Made by a program: the position numbers and the translations under genes
Shown: piece after piece, positions 58,731-64,000 of the stretch
How positions within the stretch are numbered: the first letter of the stretch is position 1
Layout of the letters: each line of letters opens with the position of its first letter
Source: Betaproteobacteria bacterium HGW-Betaproteobacteria-22
GTDB lineage: Bacteria; Pseudomonadota; Gammaproteobacteria; Burkholderiales; Methylophilaceae
NCBI GenBank assembly: GCA_002842285.1
Contig: PHCJ01000002.1
Location: 186,001 to 250,000, forward strand
Direction of reading: 5' to 3'
Length of the DNA stretch: 64,000 nt
The notes under the pieces: generated by a model
Databases searched by the model: none
The model's input: only the letters and a program-made list of their open reading frames with translations
Told to the model about the DNA's origin: nothing

Positions 58731-60449
58731 TCATTTTTTTGTTACCAGAACATCTTCCATCATGAGGTATTCCAGATCACATCCAAAGAACATGTTTAGT
58801 GCATCCGTGGGAGAGCAAATCATCGGCTCACCACGGCGGTTTAGTGAGGTATTCAGCACCACAGGCACGCCACGTAACTGTTCGAGATGCTCAATCAACG
58901 CATAGTAGCGTGGGTTTGTCTCACGCGTTACTACCTGCGCACGTGCGGTACCATCCTCATGCACGACTTCGGGAATACGTGATTTCCAATGTTCTGCCAC
59001 ATCAAAGGTGAAGGTCATATAGGGTGCCGGATGCTCAGTCTGCAGAATGTCCACCGCCACACGATCCAGCATACTTGGGCAGAATGGACGCCAGCGCTCG
59101 CGATATTTGATTTGCGCATTGATGCGGTCAGCCACACCGGGGTAACTCGGGTCACCCAGAATGCTGCGACAACCCAAAGCGCGCGGACCAAACTCCATAC
59201 GCCCCTGCAACCAGGCTAGCGGATTGCCGCTCGCCAGCAACTCAGCCCCCTTTTGCGCGGCATTCTCAACACGGGTAAATATCGGTTTAGCGGGATGCGC
59301 CTCACAGGCCGCAATGCACGCTTCCGTTGTAAATGCCGGACCCAGATAAGCATGTTCCATTTTATGAATGGTATCACCCGCCAGATGCGCAGCATAAGTC
59401 GCCGCACCCAGCGAGGTGCCGTTATCACCTGAAGCCGGCTGCACAAACAGCTCTTTCACGTGCGGCATCGCAATGATACGCTGATTCAATTTCACGTTAA
59501 GCGCAACACCGCCTGCCATGGCAATACGGCCAGTTTCCTTGATGATGTCGCCTAGGTAATAATCAATCATTTTCAGCGCAACATCTTCCAGCAAAGCTTG
59601 CACTGACGCCGCGTAATGGATATACGGATCATCGATCTCATCACCATGACGTTTAGGCCCCAGCCATTCAATGAGTTCCGGCGTGAAATAATAACCCTTG
59701 CCTTCTTCTTTATAGCGTCGCAGTCCTACCACGTTCACTAGTTTGGTATTCACGCGCAAATCACCATTCTCAAAGGTGACTAATCTTGACAGGTCATATT
59801 TACTGGCATCCCCATAAGGCGCCATACCCATGACTTTAAACTCCCCGTCTAGCATCTCAAAGCCAAGGTATTCAGTAATCGCACCGTACATGCCACCTAA
59901 AGAATCAGGGTCGTAAAACTCCTTAATTTTGTGAATTTTACCGTTTTCGCCATAGCCAAAAAAAGTGGTGGCATATTCGCCCTTGCCATCAATGCCCACA
60001 ATAGCGGTTTTTTCCTTGAATCCACTTAAATGATAGGCACTGGAAGCATGCGCCAAATGGTGTTCAACCGGTACAAATTTGGCCTTGGTCAATCCCAAGT
60101 CTGCCATTAGTTTCAATGACTTGTCACGGTTGCGACGGAAGCGGCGATTTCCATTAAAAATCGCATCCAGCGCGCGATCAGGCGCATACCAGTGGCGCTT
60201 GGCATAATGCCAGCGAGCATTGGTGCTCAACGGTATTTCTGCATAAGGAAATGCGACGATATCGACTTGCTCCGGCTTAATGCCTGCCTGTTGCATGCAA
60301 AACTTAGCCGCCTCGTAAGGAAACTGATTTTTCGCGTGCTTGTCGCGGATAAAACGCTCTTCTTCTGCTGCCGCAATAATTTTGCCATCGACCAGAATTG
60401 CTGCCGAAGCATCGTGCCCTAACGCACCGGATAGACCTAATACAATCAT
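58731..60449 (-). CDS. NodU/CmcH-family O-carbamoyltransferase
   Basis: A 572-aa enzyme of the TobZ/NodU/CmcH family, which transfers a carbamoyl group from carbamoyl phosphate through carbamoyl-AMP to a sugar hydroxyl. The N-terminal Kae1-like domain starts VLGLSGALGHDASAAI (His 12 a likely metal ligand), with EHHLAHASSAYHLSGF (about 129-144) and AMAGGVALNVKLNQ; the C-terminal YrdC-like domain has QGRMEFGPRALGCRSILGDP and PVVLNTSLNRRGEPM. Gene context points to a surface-glycan sugar as substrate (inference); no antibiotic genes are near. Confidence 0.85.
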   Translation of the reverse strand: MIVLGLSGALGHDASAAILVDGKIIAAAEEERFIRDKHAKNQFPYEAAKFCMQQAGIKPEQVDIVAFPYAEIPLSTNARWHYAKRHWYAPDRALDAIFNGNRRFRRNRDKSLKLMADLGLTKAKFVPVEHHLAHASSAYHLSGFKEKTAIVGIDGKGEYATTFFGYGENGKIHKIKEFYDPDSLGGMYGAITEYLGFEMLDGEFKVMGMAPYGDASKYDLSRLVTFENGDLRVNTKLVNVVGLRRYKEEGKGYYFTPELIEWLGPKRHGDEIDDPYIHYAASVQALLEDVALKMIDYYLGDIIKETGRIAMAGGVALNVKLNQRIIAMPHVKELFVQPASGDNGTSLGAATYAAHLAGDTIHKMEHAYLGPAFTTEACIAACEAHPAKPIFTRVENAAQKGAELLASGNPLAWLQGRMEFGPRALGCRSILGDPSYPGVADRINAQIKYRERWRPFCPSMLDRVAVDILQTEHPAPYMTFTFDVAEHWKSRIPEVVHEDGTARAQVVTRETNPRYYALIEHLEQLRGVPVVLNTSLNRRGEPMICSPTDALNMFFGCDLEYLMMEDVLVTKK

Positions 60450-60512
60450 GTTGCCGCTTTCAAATCATTTTTTTGATATTTTACTGGGTTTAAGTCAAAT
60501 AGTTCACAAATT

Positions 60513-61973
60513 CTAGCCATCAATCCCCGCGCGCGCTAACACACCGTCATGCCAAGGATCATCATACACGGGATAAGCCAACAAAAAAGCTTGCTTAAAA
60601 AGTGCTGTTGTTTCCACATCACCAATCCAGTTCCGCATGAATCGCTTTAAATCCTTAACATGCCGATACTCAAAACGCCATGGGAGAGCACGCATGCTGT
60701 CCAAGTCCAGCAACACTGGTTTTTTATCAAGGATTTTAATGTTGCTGGCCTTGCAGTCACCGTGCGAAATTCTCAGCAAACTCAAACGATAAAATAGTAA
60801 AGCCACTTCATAAGCCACCTGCTTTTTAACTTCAGCATCTTGTTCCTGGATAAGAAATTGCGCGATATCAGGCGCCTCCAGATAAGCGCTGACATAGTAG
60901 GCGCGCCGACGCAATATGCCAACACGCACCTCCACCAGCGCAATAGGCGCAGGTGTAGCAATATTGGATATGAGCAAGCGGTGTGCATTTGCCCAGGAAA
61001 CCGCGGCACGGCTTGGTCTGAACGTGCGATTAAGTCCATGCCAGAAGTTTTTCAGGTTGTAACGCTTAATGACGACGTCTTGACCAGCAAGCTCGGTTCT
61101 TACCACAGTACACGTCCTGCCATTCTTGATATTTCTCTCAGGTTTATCCAAGTGTGCATCTAAAGACAGTAGCGTTTGTGGTTCCATGGCGATCTGACGC
61201 GCCTGCGCAATAAAGTACCCGAATGCCCGCGCGATTTTGACATCTGTGCAATTTCTAAAGACTTTTTTGTCTGCATACCCGCTAGCCACTCGATGACGGA
61301 TGTTCTGCACCAACTCCCAAACATGGACACCCTCATCAAACTTTGCGGGTATGCCTGAATGCTGGCAGTAGCAATCGTAAAGTTCAGGGATGTGCTCGTC
61401 TTCCAGCACATCCATCTTGGACAATAACGTAGCGAGATTGTTTAACCTTTGCTTATGCTGAAAAAACCTGGGCAAGTTACGTATGCCATCTCCATCCAGA
61501 GAATAAACAATGTCATCTTTTACTACAAAGTTTTTAAGATATAAATCGGTTTGAACCAACCCAGCCTGATGCTGTTGTGCTACCGCTACCACAATCTTTT
61601 TGAGTAATGAGAAGCGCTCTATCCGATTCAGTTGCCGTAACGCCTCTTCTGCATTCACTACCTGTTCAATCGCTTCATAAATCGCGACATAGGCAGACTC
61701 ACCCTGAACCTCTCCTTGAAACAGTAAACGTGGCGTTGCAATACGCGCGCTGATTAATTTTTGAACTCCTGCGACATCGCGCTCAAAGTGCCTTTTAGCA
61801 CGCATGCCTACGAATTTCTTAGCATAAACAGGCATGCCGTTCCAATGACCGCGCACCACTATCCGCTGCTGAGGAACCGTTCTCACGGTTGCCTCCACAA
61901 CAACGGATGGCGCATTTTTTAACGGCAGTTCAATCAAGTCGGATAAATTATTTTTTGCGCAATACGTAAACAC
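60513..61973 (-). CDS. Protein with two tandem LPS-kinase-like domains
   Basis: A 486-aa protein containing two complete small kinase folds of the WaaP/Kdo-kinase type. Domain 1 (about 40-235) has the lysine strand PVYAKKF (about 48-54), catalytic loop LVQTDLYLKNF (Asp 143) and metal-binding SLDGDG (Asp 160). Domain 2 (about 285-486) has DVVIKRY (Lys 303), ISHGDCKASNIKI (His 404, Asp 406) and LLDLDS (Asp 423). Known LPS heptose or Kdo kinases have one domain. It starts with GTG inside the preceding methyltransferase gene (26-base overlap), so the two are coupled. Substrate is unknown; phosphorylation of LPS core sugars is the likely role. Confidence 0.78.
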   Translation of the reverse strand: MFTYCAKNNLSDLIELPLKNAPSVVVEATVRTVPQQRIVVRGHWNGMPVYAKKFVGMRAKRHFERDVAGVQKLISARIATPRLLFQGEVQGESAYVAIYEAIEQVVNAEEALRQLNRIERFSLLKKIVVAVAQQHQAGLVQTDLYLKNFVVKDDIVYSLDGDGIRNLPRFFQHKQRLNNLATLLSKMDVLEDEHIPELYDCYCQHSGIPAKFDEGVHVWELVQNIRHRVASGYADKKVFRNCTDVKIARAFGYFIAQARQIAMEPQTLLSLDAHLDKPERNIKNGRTCTVVRTELAGQDVVIKRYNLKNFWHGLNRTFRPSRAAVSWANAHRLLISNIATPAPIALVEVRVGILRRRAYYVSAYLEAPDIAQFLIQEQDAEVKKQVAYEVALLFYRLSLLRISHGDCKASNIKILDKKPVLLDLDSMRALPWRFEYRHVKDLKRFMRNWIGDVETTALFKQAFLLAYPVYDDPWHDGVLARAGIDG

Positions 61974-62628
61974 GCCACATTGCGTAATAAGGCAGAAAAT
62001 CTAAATGGTCTATAATCGAGAAACCAGCTTGGGCGAATTCCTGCTCAATTTGTTGTGCTGGAATTAAAAATCGATTTTGATTAGGTCCGCGTGGGTGACG
62101 TTTCTCAGAGCGAACACGCTGCCACGCCTTATAGTTGCCATCCACCCACAAAGATAAAATGACGGTATCTTTGGTCACACGATTAAACTCTTTTAACATC
62201 GCCAACCGATGCTCAGACTTACCGACATGGTGCATCAAGCGCATGCTGAAAATACTATCCACTGCAGCAGCAGGCAAATCTATCGCAAACGCTGAGGTCT
62301 GCAAACCCGTAAATCGGGAAGCGATTTCCTTAGGGCAATGCTCCAAAGCCACGGCCACCATATCCGCTGAATTATCCGCACCAATTACCGTTCTATTTGG
62401 GTTTTCTGCCAGCGTTGGCCAAAAACGCCCAGCACCACAGGGCAAATCCAACACGCGCTGTGGGTTACCTGCAAGCTTGAGTGCCTTACGTGCCAACTGT
62501 ACATCACGCCAGTGCGACAGTCTTGGCTCTATCCCTCTGCGGTGCTTTTCATAATAATACTGAGAATGTTCTCGGTCATACTTGTTTGAAAATTCAAGCT
62601 TAATTGGTGTTTCTTTTGGATTCGACAT
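61948..62628 (-). CDS. Class I SAM-dependent methyltransferase
   Basis: A 226-aa protein with SAM motif I RVLDLPCGAGRFWP (about 57), the GADNSADMV acidic turn, and FSMRLMHHVGKSEHR (about 126), typical of methyltransferase domains 11/25. ATG at 62628 is preferred over TTG at 62634, because AGGG lies seven bases before the ATG. The acceptor is unknown. Location between two kinase-like genes suggests methylation of a lipid or glycan in envelope synthesis. Confidence 0.75.
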   Translation of the reverse strand: MSNPKETPIKLEFSNKYDREHSQYYYEKHRRGIEPRLSHWRDVQLARKALKLAGNPQRVLDLPCGAGRFWPTLAENPNRTVIGADNSADMVAVALEHCPKEIASRFTGLQTSAFAIDLPAAAVDSIFSMRLMHHVGKSEHRLAMLKEFNRVTKDTVILSLWVDGNYKAWQRVRSEKRHPRGPNQNRFLIPAQQIEQEFAQAGFSIIDHLDFLPYYAMWRVYVLRKK

Positions 62629-62684
62629 GAACAACCCTATAAAAAATTAAATACGTGATAAACATTGACTACGCATTATAACAA

Positions 62685-63470
62685 CTACTTGCGTTTTACT
62701 CGATTAGAACGTTTAACAATGCGCCTGCATAGCCATTTTGCAAAAGGGGTGAGTCTTTTTAAGCCCAAATACTGCAAATAAAATGACATGCGACGCGTTC
62801 TGCTCCAGTATTTGGCATGCCGATTAAGCACAGATAAATCAATAATACTGCGGAGTATGCCGACATGATTGATTCGTGATTTCTCCAAATCAATCACAGC
62901 CACTTGTGGCAATTGAGCATCCGACATGTTGACAAATAGATGTTTAGGGTAAAAAGAACGATGCTGAACCTTAGCTGCATGTAGCTGCCGTGCCAGCAAA
63001 GCCACTGCTTTGATAATCGGACGTTGCACACTTAATGACGGGCGATGCGTGTTAAAAAGTTCTTCTGTTAAGTTTTCAAGAGGCTTAAATCCTGCAAGCT
63101 CTTTTGTCAGCAAGGTTGTTTTTAAATCACCCACAGGATTTCTGCCAAACAACATCACTTCAGGCGCACATACGCCCTGCCGTGCCAGATAACGCATCAT
63201 TTCAAATTCACGCTGAAAGGTTGGCACACCCTTGAATGGATGCAACCAGGAAGTACGGCAGTGATTATCCTGCCTTTTCAGATAGCCGCCAATCATAGTG
63301 CCATCAGCCTGCGTCAATACGATACGCCCAACCCCGCTCCAGCCACCACGACGCTCGTTAGGCTCTTCAAACCAATCAACCTGGTGATTCCACACCTTTT
63401 CGAAGGTATCCAATTGGTTTTCTTTCAGCAATGCCAAAAACTTATCTGATATAAAGGTAAGCAATATCAA
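62685..63470 (-). CDS. InaA-family LPS kinase-like protein
   Basis: A 261-aa kinase-fold protein. It has RRGGWSGVGRIVL and GGYLKRQDNH with the ATP-site Lys (about 65), then VQHRSFYPKHLFV (about 168-180) and VAVIDLEKSR (Asp about 194), as in the InaA subgroup of the LPS kinase family. At the position of the HRD aspartate this protein has Ser (H-R-S), so catalysis is not assured. No ATG is in frame before residue 59; it must start at a TTG (63470 or 63464, the latter with AGAG upstream). It is divergent from the lpxL-like gene. Confidence 0.72.
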   Translation of the reverse strand: MILLTFISDKFLALLKENQLDTFEKVWNHQVDWFEEPNERRGGWSGVGRIVLTQADGTMIGGYLKRQDNHCRTSWLHPFKGVPTFQREFEMMRYLARQGVCAPEVMLFGRNPVGDLKTTLLTKELAGFKPLENLTEELFNTHRPSLSVQRPIIKAVALLARQLHAAKVQHRSFYPKHLFVNMSDAQLPQVAVIDLEKSRINHVGILRSIIDLSVLNRHAKYWSRTRRMSFYLQYLGLKRLTPFAKWLCRRIVKRSNRVKRK

Positions 63471-63567
63471 CTCTATTCGCTAAATTTAAATTTGAAGCAT
63501 ATTTTATCAGGGTTGGAATACAAAATTACACGGGCACCTAATTAATCCATTAAAATAATGGCGGATC

Positions 63568-64000
63568 ATGCTTACATTTATTGCCAAACTTATTTCATGC
63601 CTGCCATTGGCAAAAATCCACGCACTAGGCAGCCTGTTAGGCTGGTGTATTCACCTCTTGACTCCCAATGCTGCGCGCATGCAGCATGACAATCTACTCC
63701 AAAGTAGAATTTGCAAAGATGAAGCCACTTTCAACAAAACCTTTAAAGTCAATACGCTGCAAACGGGTATGGCGATTTTAGAAACATTGGCGATTTGGCA
63801 ATGGCCACAAAAAAAAGCGTTATCCACGGTCAAGGGCTGCAATAACTGGCACTTAGTGGAAGAAGCATTAGCACGCGGCAAAGGGCTGATTTTTCTTACC
63901 CCGCATTTAGGTTGTTTTGAAATCACCTCCATTTACTACGCAGCGAAACACCCCATCACCGTGCTGTTCCGTCCCCCTAAAAAATCCTGGCTGGCACCTT
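63568..64000 (+). CDS. LpxL/HtrB-type lipid A acyltransferase, cut by window end
   Basis: The first 144 codons of a membrane-bound acyltransferase that adds the secondary acyl chain to lipid A. There is an N-terminal hydrophobic helix (FIAKLISCLPL), a segment NLLQSRICKDEATFNKTF, a second conserved part KGLIFLTPHLGCFEIT with the catalytic H-x4-E (His 113, Glu 118), and VLFRPPKKSWL at the edge. The rest lies beyond the window. LpxL, LpxM and LpxP cannot be told apart from this part. Confidence 0.87.
   Translation, partial: MLTFIAKLISCLPLAKIHALGSLLGWCIHLLTPNAARMQHDNLLQSRICKDEATFNKTFKVNTLQTGMAILETLAIWQWPQKKALSTVKGCNNWHLVEEALARGKGLIFLTPHLGCFEITSIYYAAKHPITVLFRPPKKSWLAP

Overview
The window looks like a contiguous piece of chromosome from a moderate-GC betaproteobacterium, most likely a methylotroph of the family Methylophilaceae (Methylotenera-like). 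The basis is established knowledge of gene order and content: amgK-murU divergent from lptD-surA-pdxA-rsmA, bamE divergent from fur, rlmE-ftsH-folP-glmM, carA-carB-greA, and edd/eda, which in this family can feed the KDPG variant of the ribulose monophosphate cycle. The assignment is an inference from proteins read by eye; no 16S gene is present.

Layout. 1-8.5 kb: peptidoglycan recycling (murU, amgK), outer-membrane biogenesis (lptD, surA), pdxA, rsmA, adk. 8.6-18.6 kb: a small EF-hand protein, leuS-lptE-holA, proA, nadD, a lipoprotein M48 protease with TPRs, and an MscS-type channel. 18.6-24.5 kb: a biotin operon read leftwards (bioB-bioF-bioH-bioC-bioD, no bioA) from a clear sigma70 promoter, divergent from comF-trmL. 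24.5-41 kb: glmM, folP, ftsH, rlmE, yhbY, a DUF4149 protein, greA, carB, carA, a DUF2238 protein, dapB, a greatly extended bamE, fur and recN. 41-51 kb: a small membrane protein, nadK, a YejM-like membrane sulfatase, hrcA, hemH, then the LPS heptose genes hldD, gmhA, hldE, waaF. 51-55.8 kb: a more A+T-rich surface-glycan segment with a GT-C type membrane transferase, a GT42/DUF115-like protein, a CMP-sugar synthetase-like protein, a HAD phosphatase and a GT25 transferase. 55.9-58.5 kb: eda and edd. 58.7-64 kb: a second envelope-glycan block with an O-carbamoyltransferase, a protein with two tandem kinase domains, a SAM methyltransferase, an InaA-type kinase-like protein and the start of an LpxL-type acyltransferase (cut by the window end).

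The genes are mostly housekeeping, but the spaces between them hold several families of short interspersed repeats. The clearest is a 107-119 bp element with inverted ends, present upstream of leuS and at the 3' end of the GT25 gene. The second copy is flanked by a 10-bp direct repeat. Removing the element and one repeat copy would restore a longer GT25 reading frame that stops just before the next gene, so the insertion appears to have shortened the protein. Other repeats form the stop codon of pdxA, fill the hemH-hldD and hldD-gmhA gaps, and sit between eda and edd, glmM and folP, and folP and ftsH. No rRNA, tRNA, CRISPR array, prophage or complete insertion sequence was seen.
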